From Blasia pusilla (taxonomy: Eukaryota > Marchantiophyta > Marchantiopsida > Blasiales), in assembly GCA_050084515.1 (NCBI GenBank), contig CM114272.1, positions 42,966,001-43,030,000 on the forward strand: a stretch of DNA of 64,000 nt. Direction: 5' to 3'. Shown here piece by piece: positions 34,101 to 45,240 of the stretch. Numbering within the stretch: position 1 is the stretch's first letter; each line of letters opens with the position of its first letter. The notes beneath the pieces were generated by a model, which worked only from the letters and a program-made list of their open reading frames with translations, did no database searches and had not been told where the DNA came from. The position numbers and the translations under genes are program-made.

Positions 34101-34176
34101 TGGAATCCTATGTAATCCTCGCTCATTCCATTAGAAAACCATTTAATGGAATGAGCGAGGATTATATAGGATTCCA
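34101..34176. repeat. Long hairpin, 33-nt arms
   Basis: The left arm at 34101-34133 (TGGAATCCTATGTAATCC...) and the right arm at 34144-34176 are reverse complements with one mismatch. The loop is 10 bases. The other copy of this repeat, near 1222-1252, has only one arm. Confidence 0.9.
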
Positions 34177-34770
34177 AGTGAAGTCAGTTTGAGGTGATCG
34201 ATTCGTGCCCTTTCGTAAATCTCAGCCATTGGTTTTCATAACTGATTGAGCACTGGGTCTGATGATTTCAACATATTCGGTTTTCATCTAATGTGCAATA
34301 TCTTTTCCTGACACGAATCTTGAATCTGTGACGTCCAAATTTGAATCTTTAAATGGATGTGAGTATTAGGTTAAGTAACGTAGGTGTGTTGACATGGATC
34401 TAATCTGGAACGCTAGTCAAACATCAAGTCTATTATGAATGACAAGTATAAGTAGCAACATTTTCCCACATCATTTTTTGCTATCGATCTCTTTGCATCG
34501 GAGGTGCAGAGCTGCAAGTGGGGGAAGAATGTGAGCGCCCGGTTGTTGATCTTTTGTAGGTCGACGTGGAATTACAATCGTGAGGTTCTTTTTTCTTCTC
34601 CTTCCGAATGCAACACTTGTGTTGTTATCGATCTGGTCTACGGTGGAGTTCAATAGGAGTTCATTCTGATGTCAATTGCGAAAGGATAGAAAATGCCTCT
34701 AGGGGGGTTTTCAGATACTATGACTTCCGAGCCTAAGGGAAGATCGCTTGTCAAGGTTTAGGGTAGAGAA
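34101..34770 (+). repeat. Dispersed repeat, plus copy of 625-1252
   Basis: This is the counterpart of the inverted copy at 625-1252. It starts in the hairpin at 34101-34176 and runs to AGATCGCTTGTCAAGGTTT. Like the other copy it is followed by GAACT/AGTTC-type repeats. Confidence 0.65.
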
Positions 34771-34989
34771 CCACGTCTTTTCCAGGCTTGATTCAATGTT
34801 TATTCCGCGCGCAACGCGCCGAATGCCTTAGCATTGTATCCTAATATTCGTAAAAGGAATACAAGGAGGTTCTAACATTCCTATTGCTCAAGTCATATAA
34901 CTGATTTGAAAATCCAATACGCTTGGCACATCCAAACTAGTATCATGCCCATCTAGATAGCTCCATAGAGGTCTCGCAGAGTTCATTTT

Positions 34990-37375
34990 GGACTCCATTT
35001 TTTAGTAGTAAGGCGTAGTTTCTCGTTCTCATTTCTAGCCCTAGAGGGAACAGTTCGAGCGATTTGATTTAGAAACTTCACTTCCGTATGCCCTAGTTTA
35101 AGGCTCCCTTATCATTTTTGGAACGGGAATGGTAGTTCCGATTGATCCTCCTCCTCATTTCGAGAACTGGATCTTTACTTCCGATGGTGAGGCAGTGAGG
35201 AAAGAGGCCGGCGATTTGATTTGGGAACTATAGTTCCGAATGCCCCCATTCAGGCTTAGGGTTAGTGTCAAGAACCGGAACCTGAGTTTCAATTGATCCT
35301 CCTTCTCATTTCGAGAACTAGATCTCTAGTTCCAATAGCGAGGAATCCGATAAGGAGGTCCGCAATCTCATTTGGGAACTACAATTCCGAAAGCATCTTT
35401 ACAAGCTCAGTTGTCGTGTCTAGAACCAAAACCTGAGTTCCAATTCATCCTCCTTCTCATTTCGAGAACTGGAACTAGAGTTCTGATGGTGAGATAGTAA
35501 AGAAAGAGGCCGGCGATTTGATCAGGAACTATAGTTCCGGAAACCCTGGTTGAGGTAGGGACTCCCGTCTCCGCAACCAAAACCTGCGTTCCGATTGATC
35601 CTCCTTCTCATTTTGAGAACTCAAACTAGAGTTACTATGGTGAGGTAGTTAGGAAAGAGGCCGGCGATTTGATTTGGGAACTACAGTCCCAAAAGCCTTA
35701 GTCCCTAAACCCATTTGGTCTCAGTTGTCGAGGCTAGAATCGAAACCTCAGTTCCGATTGATCCGTCTTCTCATTTTGAGAAGTAGATCTAGAGCTCCGA
35801 TGGTGAGGTAGTAAGGAAAGCGGCTGGCGATTTGATTTGGGAACTATAGTTTTGAAAGCAGCAGTTTGGGCTGAGTTGTCCTCTCTGAAACCAGAACCTG
35901 AGTTCTGATTGATCCTCCTTCTCATTTCGAGAACTGGATGATTCTAAAGTTCCGATGGTGAGGTAGGAAGGAAAGAGGTCGGAGATTTGATTTGGGAACT
36001 ACAATTCTGAAAGACCTCGTTTAGTGATGGACTCTCGTCTATGAAACCGGAACTTGAGTTCCAATTGATCCTCCATTTAGTTTCGAGAATTCGATGTAGA
36101 GTTCCAATGGCGAGGATGCCAGGAAGGAGGATGGAAAACTCATTTGGGAACTAGAGTTCCAAAAGCATCCATGCGGGCTGAGTTTTCGTTAAAAGAAACA
36201 GAACCTGAGTTTTGATTCATCCTTGTTCTCATTTCGAGAATGGGATCTCTACTTCCGATAGTGAGGAATCAGATAAGGAGGGCCGCGATCTCATTTGAGA
36301 ATTGGATCTCTAGTTCCGAAAGAAGCCGTTCGGGCTCAGTTGTTGAGTGTAGAACCAGAATTTGAGTTGCAATTCATCATCCTTCTCATAAGGAGGCTAG
36401 AAAGAAAGAGGCCGGCGATTTACATAAATCGCCGACTACATACAACTAGACTCGACACGAATCCCAAGAGATTTGATTTGGGAACTACAGTTCTGAAAGC
36501 GGTTGTTTGGGCTCAGTATCGAGTCAGGAACCAAAATCTGTGTTCCAATTGATCCTCTTCTCATTTCAAGAACCGAAAGTAGAGATCTGATGGTGAGTTA
36601 GTAAGGAAAGTGGCTAGTGAGTTGATTTGGGAACAGGTGTCTTAGAAAGCCCTCGTTTAGGTAGGGACTCTCGTATCTGGACCTCGAATCTGTGTTCCAA
36701 TTTATCGTGCTTCTCATTTTGAGCAATGGGTCTCTAGTGCCAATAGTGAGGAATCCGACAAGGAGGCCGGAAATTTGGGAACTATAGTTTCAGAAAGGCC
36801 ACGTTTAGGTAGGGACTCCCGTCTTTCGAACCAGAACCTAAGTTCCGATTGATCCTCCTTCGTGTTTTGAGAATTGGATCTCTAGTGCCGATAGTGAGGA
36901 ATCCGACAAGGACGCTCACGATTTGATTTGGGAAACACAATTTTGAAAGGTCTAGTTTAGGTAGAGACTCACGTCTCTAGAACTGGAACCTAAGTTCTAA
37001 TTGATCCTCCTTCTCATTTCGGGATTGGATCTAGGGTTCCGATGGTGAGGAATCCGGGAAGGAGGACGGCGATCTCATTTGGGAACTACACTTCCGAAAG
37101 CACCCGTTCACGCTCACTCCACGTGTCAGGAACCGGAATCTGAGTTACGATTGATCCTCCTTCTCGTTTCAAGAACTCGATCTCTAGTTCCGATAGTGAG
37201 GATTCCGATAAGGAGGCTCGCAATCTCATTTGGGAACTACAGTTCCGAAAGCAGCCGCTTGGGCTCAGTTGTGGTGTCTTGAACCGGAACTTGAATTCCG
37301 ATTGATCCTCCTTCTCTTTTTGAGAACTGGATCTATAGTTCCCATTGTGAGGTAGCAAGCATTGAGGCCAGTGAT
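34990..37375. repeat. Tandem array, about 15 units of about 151 bp
   Basis: The stretch ATTGATCCTCCTTCTCATTT recurs with changes at about 35141, 35292, 35441, 35594, 35756, 35907, 36062, 36215, 36369, 36547, 36700, 36847, 37000, 37150 and 37300. Spacing is mostly 148-156 bp. Each unit carries GGGAACTACAGTTCCGAAAG and a second GAACTGGATCTCTAGTTCC. This is an old, diverged satellite-like array. Short open frames in it are chance. Confidence 0.88.
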
Positions 37376-37710
37376 TGGATTTGGAAACTCTAGATCTAAA
37401 AGCACGGGTTTAGATATCTGTTCATTTTATGGATTCAAAGCTATCAAACTGAGCATACATCCACACTTTTGGTGCAATTGAATGTATGGATTTTATTGCT
37501 GGGCAGGAGATGTTATGTAGAGTTGGATTCTTGAGTGCCCTTTGTTAAGGTATTTTGGTCGTTCTATCATTTCTAGAAGTGTTATGCATGTCAGTGTTTA
37601 GGTTTTAGGGTTTGCAACTACACTTTCAATTCACACCCTACATGTAGAGTTACGAAAATTGTTTAGGGAATTGGATTCAGTTATCATTTTTTTAACTAGA
37701 TCTATAGTTC

Positions 37711-37774
37711 TGATTCTTAGGTACTCCCGACCGACTGAAGCTGGCTTTGATCGGTCGGGGGTATCTAAGAATCG
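37711..37774. repeat. Foldback, 24-nt arms
   Basis: TGATTCTTAGGTACTCCCG... at 37711-37734 is complementary to 37751-37774, with three mismatches and a 16-base loop. It is possibly a MITE remnant. Confidence 0.75.
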
Positions 37775-38924
37775 GAATTGAGCAGGACCTTCGGCTGATT
37801 CAAGTGAGGTCGTCACAGTGCAATTGCGGCGCTGAGGCTTACAACCGCCTTGTTGCATTTCAGATTTGAATGCGTTTTGCAACTGGCTAGCCTTGCTTTT
37901 CGAGGAGTAAGGTCATCAGTCTATATATCTACTGCGTTTGTAGTTTAGACTTCTGTCCTTTAGTCCCATCTTACTAAGGTAGATAATGGTGGAGGGACGA
38001 GGAGAGGGAGGAACGTCAAAGGCCGCAATACTTGGCCTCTGATGCTTGGGTTTCTTCTTGTATTTACTTTCATTAAAGGGATTGGCTCGTGCCATTCGGA
38101 TAACTGACATAACGGTTAGTATGTTAAGATCTACACCTAGGAACCACACAAATTATAATCTGCCATGTTCATTCAAGTATGGACTTGAGATCCTATTGCA
38201 AGTCATTAGAAGCCTAACCTAGTTATGGTTCCAACGTAGTACCCCTTCAAATGCTGAAACAGTCGATTCAAATGCGGTAATATTTTTTACGTAGTAGCCT
38301 TTCTCACGTGGTAAGGATCCAGACATAGTAGTCTCTCGAACGTTGCAGTGCTCCAGCCTTGTAGCCCTTCAAGTTTTCAAAGCGACACACGTAGTAGCCC
38401 TTCAAGCTTGGAAACCCTTTAGACTTGGTACCCCCTGAAAAGGTATCACAACTTTTGACGTCGTGGCAATTCAAACATAATACCCCAAGGTTCAACATTG
38501 TGCTAAGTTATTTGTACTACGGACAAAGAACCAATCATGAAGAATTGCTACGTTCACTACTTCGTGTTTCGATTGGTAGAGGTTTGGAGGGAGTAATTTT
38601 GCAACTACCCTACAAATGTACTCTATTGTAGCCATAGAAGCTTACATAGTTTTGGCAAGCGAATGTACGCTAGTACCTAATATGTAAGTTTGATTGAATT
38701 ATGGGGGTAGATTGGAATGTTTGTTAGAGTAAGGAATCTTGTAACACAATCAGGCTGTTGTCAAATTTCCTCCTCTTTCAGACAGTGAGTTTTTGACCAA
38801 GGTGGACGTCATCCTTGTTGGGTTCAGTCCGATGTTGGGGACGTCATCGTTGTAAGTTTTAGTATCAATTCCTAGATTCGCGAGAGAAATGGAAGGATGA
38901 CAGCTGATATGTTTCTACATCAAG
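37775..38924. other. No recognised gene; degenerate minisatellite at 38230-38480
   Basis: Around 38230-38480 a unit like ACGTAGTAGCCCTTCAAGC, followed by a variable stretch, recurs about six times at irregular spacing of 30-50 bp. Nothing else was recognised. Confidence 0.5.
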
Positions 38925-39958
38925 TGTCGCGACCCTCATAACCAAACAACACCAAATACGCGCCAAGCGAAACATCAGAACTCAAAGGAACTCACGCCGC
39001 GAGGTTTGCGCTTTGGAGAGGCGTTTGGAAGAGTCTCTTGGAAAAGTCTAAGAGAAAAAACGCGGAACAGAGTTGTGCGTTTCATGCGTTAGTGGTCGCG
39101 ACCAGGAAACCTAGACCAAATGCGAGCCGAGACTTAAGATGAGTTGAGTCTTGGGAGGTTGGTTGCCAAAGAGGTGAGAACCAGTTTGGAACACGACTAG
39201 CGTTTGGGAGAATCTGACTGTGTTAAGGACCATAACGTTGAGCTCCAAGATGCGTTTGGGATAAGTAAGGGTGGGTTGGAAAGCTGATTTTGAGACGCTT
39301 CCAATGCACCAAAGATCTCAGCAAACGCATAAGTACAGGCTGAGATATTGGCCAAAAACAATTGAGAGAGCAATCGGGTTGAGGGCCAATTGGAGAGGCC
39401 CGGGTGTCTTTCCCTAAATGTAGGGGGCCCCCGGAGATCCCCAGAAGTACTAGTAAGGGGAGTGCCTTCTCTGAGATGTCTCAGGAAATGAAACCCCACT
39501 TTGGGCGCCAAAGGGCGTTTCAGAGGCACGGGATGGAACGGGAGTTTGGCGCGGAAACCCGAAACCCAAACCTGATCCAAGGGAGTGGACTTTGTACGCC
39601 ACACTTGGATTCCAACCCGAGATTCACTTCGTGCGAGTCTTGGTGAGGAACTCATTGGATGTTCATCGGACAGTTGGAATCGCTAGGCGCGAAACGCCGT
39701 TTCAGGTTCCTGAACCGACCAGAAAGTCTGTCCCAAGTCTTTCGAGACTTGCCCATGTTGGAAACCGCGAAACTAGGAAGGTTGAGCTTTAAGAGAGAGT
39801 CCGAGACAAGAACTCGGAAAGTAATCTCGCTGATTGATCCAAGACCCGACTAACCGAAGTGCGTGTTTGGATGCAGATCAGCGTTGAGAGCGTGACCTAC
39901 TGAACGCACGCTTCCGCAACAAACAAGATTAACGTTCAAGGAGAGTAGGCACACGCCA
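38925..39958 (+). mobile_element. Solo LTR related to the Ty3 chromovirus
   Basis: It begins TGTCGCGACCCTCATAACC and ends AGTAGGCACACGCCA. It aligns with the 1-kb LTRs at 10952 and 18420 along its length but is clearly diverged. The 5-bp duplication TCAAG lies at 38920-38924 and 39959-39963. No internal region remains. Confidence 0.9.
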
Positions 39959-40320
39959 TCAAGAGTTCGGATTGAATCAGGTGGTGTCAACGGACCCCCT
40001 GATTTCAAAATCTTTACCTCATTGAATTCCACGTAGACCAGAGCAAAAACTACCCAAGGGACCAAGTTCCAAACTTCTTGAGATTGTGCAGATCTCCACT
40101 TCCAATTCACCAAGGTTAGTTCACGTCTACATATGTTCGCACTAAATGGATTTATGATGAATACTATATTGCTCGATTCTTGCCTATCTTGCATTAAGAA
40201 AAGGGTTTTCTCTCCTGTGTTTAACACATTGATTATGAATTCTAGTGTTGCAGTAAAGTTTTTTGGTCTACAATCATGGTTAAGAAGCATATTCTTACCT
40301 GAAAAAAGGTTCTAGGCGCT

Positions 40321-41577
40321 TTGATCCACGACCAAAGAGTGCCTTTCAATTTGAATTCCGTAAAGCCAATTGTTCGGGCTTATGGGATGAACTTTAGAAT
40401 ATCGGCTATGCAAGGGGTGTCCAAAATAAGATTGAATGTCAAACTTGCAGGGAAGGAGAGTGCAATTTTGGATGGAATGCTCTTGATTGGGTATAGCATT
40501 GTTGCTAGTGACACATTCTTGGTGTTGCATCTCTTAGACGCGGATAATGAGGAGAACTATCATGTGGATGTTACTCAATCCGTCGTTTACCAAGCCGAAC
40601 TGAATTTGAGAGTTCAAACTCTTCCCTCCAATGTCTAGGAGCTAGTGATGAGAGGTCCTCTTTCATCAGACATTCAGAACATTGGTACATTTTTTAGAGA
40701 GGAGACTTGGATAGCTACCGAGGTTGCTACCCTTGAGTTTTTGTTACCATTGATGGTACAAGAAGAAAAAAAGGTAGCGTGCATTGGCTTGGGGAAAGAG
40801 ACAACAAGTGCTCGTCTAGCGAAGGCTATAGACTTTGCGTTAGAGATTGGGTCTATTGTGATAGTCCAGGAAAATGAAGTCGCCGAGCTTGATGCAAGGG
40901 CGTCACAAGAACTCATCGAGTGTGTAAGGCCGGCACAAGAGAGATTGTAGGAGCAACTCAAGGATCTTTATATTCCGAACTCTACTCTGAAAATCTTTCG
41001 ATTAGATGTCAATGATTTCAAACTTGCCCCGCTTGAGATCAAAGCGAGGGAGCTTTATCACGAGCGAGTGAATGCCCTGATGCATAGTCTCTTGGGGACT
41101 AGAAATGTCCTAGAAAAAAATATAAATACATCTATTATTGTTCCTTGTACATACGATATTGCAAGAGCATCTGATGAATATCGGGGGGACCATTTACTAG
41201 TTTAGGGTCAACTTGCCCCATCAGAAGAGGAGATAGTCGATGGGTACCTACGTGATGGTACAAAAATCTATTGGTGGGCAATTTCTGGTCAACATATAGT
41301 AGTCGCCTTCTCTAAACTTCATGAGGCGACCGGGGATGATTTTTTTCAAAGTCTCCCATGTGCAGTAGTTTGGGGAGAAGATTATCCCGAAAACCGTCTC
41401 CACTATTGCAGCTTCTTCTCACTTCATAATGAACTGGACGCATATGCCAGCAAAGTGGAGACTCCGATCAAAATACAGATTTCCACTTTTTGGGCCCACA
41501 TGAGCAATATCGAGTTGGCAGCGATCAAGAAGACCGGGAAGAGGAAAATTAGAGAAGTGGTGGTTTCCTTGCATTAA
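40321..41577 (+). pseudogene. Unknown protein gene, first exon-like block
   Basis: A single frame runs 1.26 kb with three internal stops, all TAG (40636, 40948, 41203). Each sits where glutamine would be natural, for instance AQERL-stop-EQLKDL. The residues read as real protein: helical stretches (EIKARELYHERVNALMHSLL), then IYWWAISGQHIVVAFSKL and VVWGEDYPE. The GQH pattern recalls ParB/sulfiredoxin-like folds (xDGxHR), a weak resemblance only. No transposon enzyme motif is visible. It may be a pseudogene or a gene from an uncharacterised element. Confidence 0.5.
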
Positions 41578-44500
41578 GGATGCAGTACCATTCGAATTAA
41601 AATTTGATTTCTCTGTTAGAACTTGAATTCTCATAGAACATTGACTACACATGCCATCTCTGTTATCATTGGTATTCTAAACGAACTTAACTTCCATTGT
41701 TTCTGCAGACTATGACAAAGAGGCTGAACGCCTATTTCGGTTCCAGCCACAAGGAGATAAACACCTTCGTCTACAATTTCTCTCCCGCGACATGGAATAT
41801 GTGGCATGCTGTCATGGTTGCCTACGAGGAAGGTAAACTCATGGCACGAGATGGTCTTGCGTACTCCGAGTACTGGCTAAGACATAAAACGAGAGTTGAG
41901 AAGAGGAGGCTCAAGAAGATCGACTTCAGACTGCTCCAAGGGCTTAACCAAGAGAATGTGATGTGAATTACACAAGAACTCCTACAATTGAGGGTGCAAT
42001 TGCGGCCAACATCTACTCAAAAAAATAAAAAATGAAGACTTGATGGACCTGAAATCCTACTCCAAAAAATTGAAACACAAAAGAGTGAATGTAGGCGCCA
42101 TCTACAAGTTCTATTTCTTGGAGAGGGAGATCTCTGTTAGGAGAAGTTGTGGAGATTGCTATGAGAAGCTCATTTTGGATAAGGAATTTTGCGTCGATGA
42201 TGCATAGATTCTCCTCGACATTCTGCTCAAGGAGAAGATGTATTTGAAGAAGCATCTCTCCTTTGGCACGCAAGCCAAATTTGGTGTTCCTCCTGATGAA
42301 TTTTGTAGAACGTTGCGAGATTTAATACGATTGCGGAGGGCCAAATGCCCAACCACTGACTTTCTTGTATCTACCCACAAGAAAGTCATTAGAAGTTTTG
42401 ATACAACCTCACTCTGATTTTTCTGGATAGTTCTAAATTGGGCGGGGGAAGATGATGAGTTGGGTGTACTTTTTGACATAGTATTTGTAAATATGGTCAG
42501 CACTTCAAATGATTATGAGCGGCTCCGTGTAAAATAATTTGGAGAATATTTTGACAAGGGGTCTCGTCTCAATGCAAGCAAAAGATTACTAGTGTTCTTT
42601 GTTGAGATCGAAATAATCGAGAATCTTATAGTTGCATGCCAAAGAGCCTCCAATCTCTGGTTTAGAGTAATTCCTTGTATACTGAGATTTCCAATGACGG
42701 ATCCAAAGAGATAGAGGATTTGGAGTGGAGGATGTCTCATGGTTGTTATAGCGGTATTTTTCAATGGTTTTTATGAGCCCACTCTGGACGAACAACTTGC
42801 TCTTGTAAACAAAATACTTGGCAGAAAAGTTCTTCCCACCTCCCTCAGCGAGACAAGAGATATGATCAACAAGGAGTATAGATTCCTTCCGACCCTTGGA
42901 GAGAACGAGTTTTGACTAGATGACCTCGTGGAGATTTTCTCCGGCTTGTCAAAGGTTGGAGCGCGGAAGAATGCCATTGTGGTAAATCCATTTGTGGTAA
43001 AATAGGCGGATGTCGGGAATTGCAAAGGAGCAAAGGACCCGGACATGGAAGCAAGTCAAAAAATGATGACGAATCAAAAGTAAGCTCTTGAGATTTTGTG
43101 CCTCGAATCGTGCCAGACGTTTGTTTCTCTTCGCATTACTATTCGATTTAAGCAAGCCCATTATTGATTTTGGTTGGTTTATGGCTTAGGACGATGGAGT
43201 CGCAGAGAGGGATGAGGGTGAGGGATCAGCTCCCCCAAATTTTGAAAGGGTGACATCGCTTGATGTGTTCAACCCTCAAATTTTGACAGGGGAGACTAGT
43301 GCTCTAGCTACTCCTGCTTTGGCAAGATATTCCGCCACAACTATCCCCACACCGTTGGAAGAAAATATTGTAAGTTCAATTTAAGAAGCTCGTTATGAAA
43401 AACTTTATGTTTTTGAGTGGGACAATGACTGTTACATTTGGAATTATAATCTAAATATCCGTTTGCGAGAAAGTTATTGTCGATTGGTGGAAATCACTTG
43501 GACTATCGGTGCTCATTGCCGAAGGGAGAGAAGGATGACAAAGTGCTGGAAAGCAGATCTAAGCAGACCCCATGGTCGAAAACACCAACTATGGTGAGAA
43601 ATTTATATGATCCTCCTAGTGCATGCAAATCCTTCCCGATATTAGTTTCAAATCAATAATTTTTTTCTCATTACGTTGAGTATCCACAGGGAGAAAATGA
43701 AATGGAGGGACTGTGTGGGATAGGGAAGTAGATTCCCACGTCATTGGGCTTTCCTACTCCGGTGAGCAACCCAATTATTTTTTCCTATTCTGATTTCAGT
43801 TTCCTAGCTTCTTCTTGCACTCATGTAGAACTTAAGCTCTCATTATGTGGAGCATTTTGCCACTACACACAGAGAAGAGGAGAGAGAGGGATTGCTTGGG
43901 ACGGAAAAGCAGACTCCATAGTCATCGAAATCTCCTTCTGAGATGTGCAACCCAATTAATATTTCATATTATGTTTTCAGTTTCCTTGCCTCCTCTTGCA
44001 CTGATGTTCGACTTAAGTTCTCATTATGTCGAACATTTTGCCACTACATAGGGAGACGAGGAGAGCGAGGGAGTGGAAAAGCAGATTCCACAGGGAGAAA
44101 AGGGGATTGAGGGACTCGAGGGTACGGAAAAGCTCAGTGGAACGTTACCGGCTTCTCCAAATCATGTGAGCAACTATAGTAGTGATTAACTCACACAATG
44201 GAACGTGTAGTAGGTCGACATCTGAGTGTTTAGCAGTTGAAGACTCACAACTTAGAAAAGTAGTAAACACTATCCTCGGGACTGACTTAGCCACTACACC
44301 CAAAATATTGGATTCTGACGACTCTAGATACAATTTAACAATCAAATGTGTAAATGATGCGTCTCAAGTTCCACCTCAAGCTCCAGTATCTACAAAGCCT
44401 ATGACTTCGGCAAAAAGTACATCACCGAAGAAAGCTGCTAGGCCACAATATGAAGGGAGAACAAAAATTGACATATGCGAGATACGTAGAGTCATCGCTT

Positions 44501-44751
44501 CGAAGGCGTCTCTCGGAAATGTAAACCGGGAAAAACACACGAAACGGATCCCACATAGAAGAGTATCAACGACAGTTGGAGACTCTAGCGGTTCGGACGC
44601 TTCTCCAGAAATTGTAGCTATGAAACTTTCAAAGAAAAATAAGCATAATAAACCATCCCCAACACATGGAACATATGCAAATAGTATTGGCCTAGGAACC
44701 AACATCGACCGGGGGACCTCGTCCTACGTAAGACTCAATCGGCATCTTTAG
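41578..44751 (+). pseudogene. Unknown protein gene, later broken exon-like blocks
   Basis: After an intron-like gap ending in TTTCTGCAG at about 41705, coding resumes (MTKRLNAYFGSSHKEINTF), then decays. Pieces around 42150-43080 in shifting frames read LILDKEFCVDD, KFGVPPDEFCRTLRDLIRLR and GRKVLPTSLSETRDMINKEY. A 189-aa frame at 44182-44751 is basic and serine-rich (SPKKAARPQYEGRTKIDICE). Between them lie tandem exon-intron-like units (43640-44130). Whether all belong to one gene is inference from the shared strand and the absence of other signals. Confidence 0.35.
43640..44130 (+). repeat. Tandem units of about 180 bp with intron-like sequence
   Basis: Two to three copies share GCAACCCAATTA, a T-rich tract ending TTTCAG, CTTGCACTCATGT, CTCATTATGTGGAGCATTTTG and CCACTACA, then a purine-rich GAGAAGAGGAGAG stretch with GGAAAAGCAGA. 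In the first unit GGTGAGCAACCC ... TTTCAG looks like an intron. Confidence 0.75.
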
Positions 44752-45060
44752 TATCACGGATTTCACACAAAATTTGATCATGTTGAAAGAGTGTTGAGAT
44801 TACTAGCGGGTGGTGGTTCCATAAAGTCGAGCATGGAGGATAGAACCTCTTTGGAAACCATTAGGGAAATGATTGCTGTGATACCCACAATTTTGTAATC
44901 TTGAAGAATATATCTTTTTATTCAACGAAGACTCTTGTATATTATGATTTTGATTATGATTATTTATTATTATGAGGAAGAATGAGTGAATCACGAAGCT
45001 CTTGGGACAAGGCAGAGAGATGGAAGATCAAGGATTTGCCTTAGAGGAGAGAAAAACACA

Positions 45061-45240
45061 ATAACGAAGCTTAACGAAGCTCAACGAAGCTCAACGAAGA
45101 TGTATCAAGCTCTGTCTATGAAGTGCTTTGCTATATAATGAAGCAGGAAGAAAAGAAGAAAGAAGTACTTCGCAGGAAGAAAAGAAGAAAGAAGTACGAA
45201 GCACGAAGCACAAAGCACAAACCAAGAGGAAGAGATTCGT
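45061..45240. repeat. Short tandem repeats rich in GAAGC and AAGAAG
   Basis: A 10-bp unit, TCAACGAAGC, occurs four times at 45061-45100. A purine-rich unit (GAAGAAAAGAAGAAAGAAG) is duplicated at about 45148-45198. Open frames here are low complexity and not believable genes. Confidence 0.7.

Noticed and set aside
34990-37375. CRISPR-like array
   Set aside because: Units of about 151 bp are diverged throughout with no identical short repeats and unique spacers; it is a eukaryotic tandem repeat.
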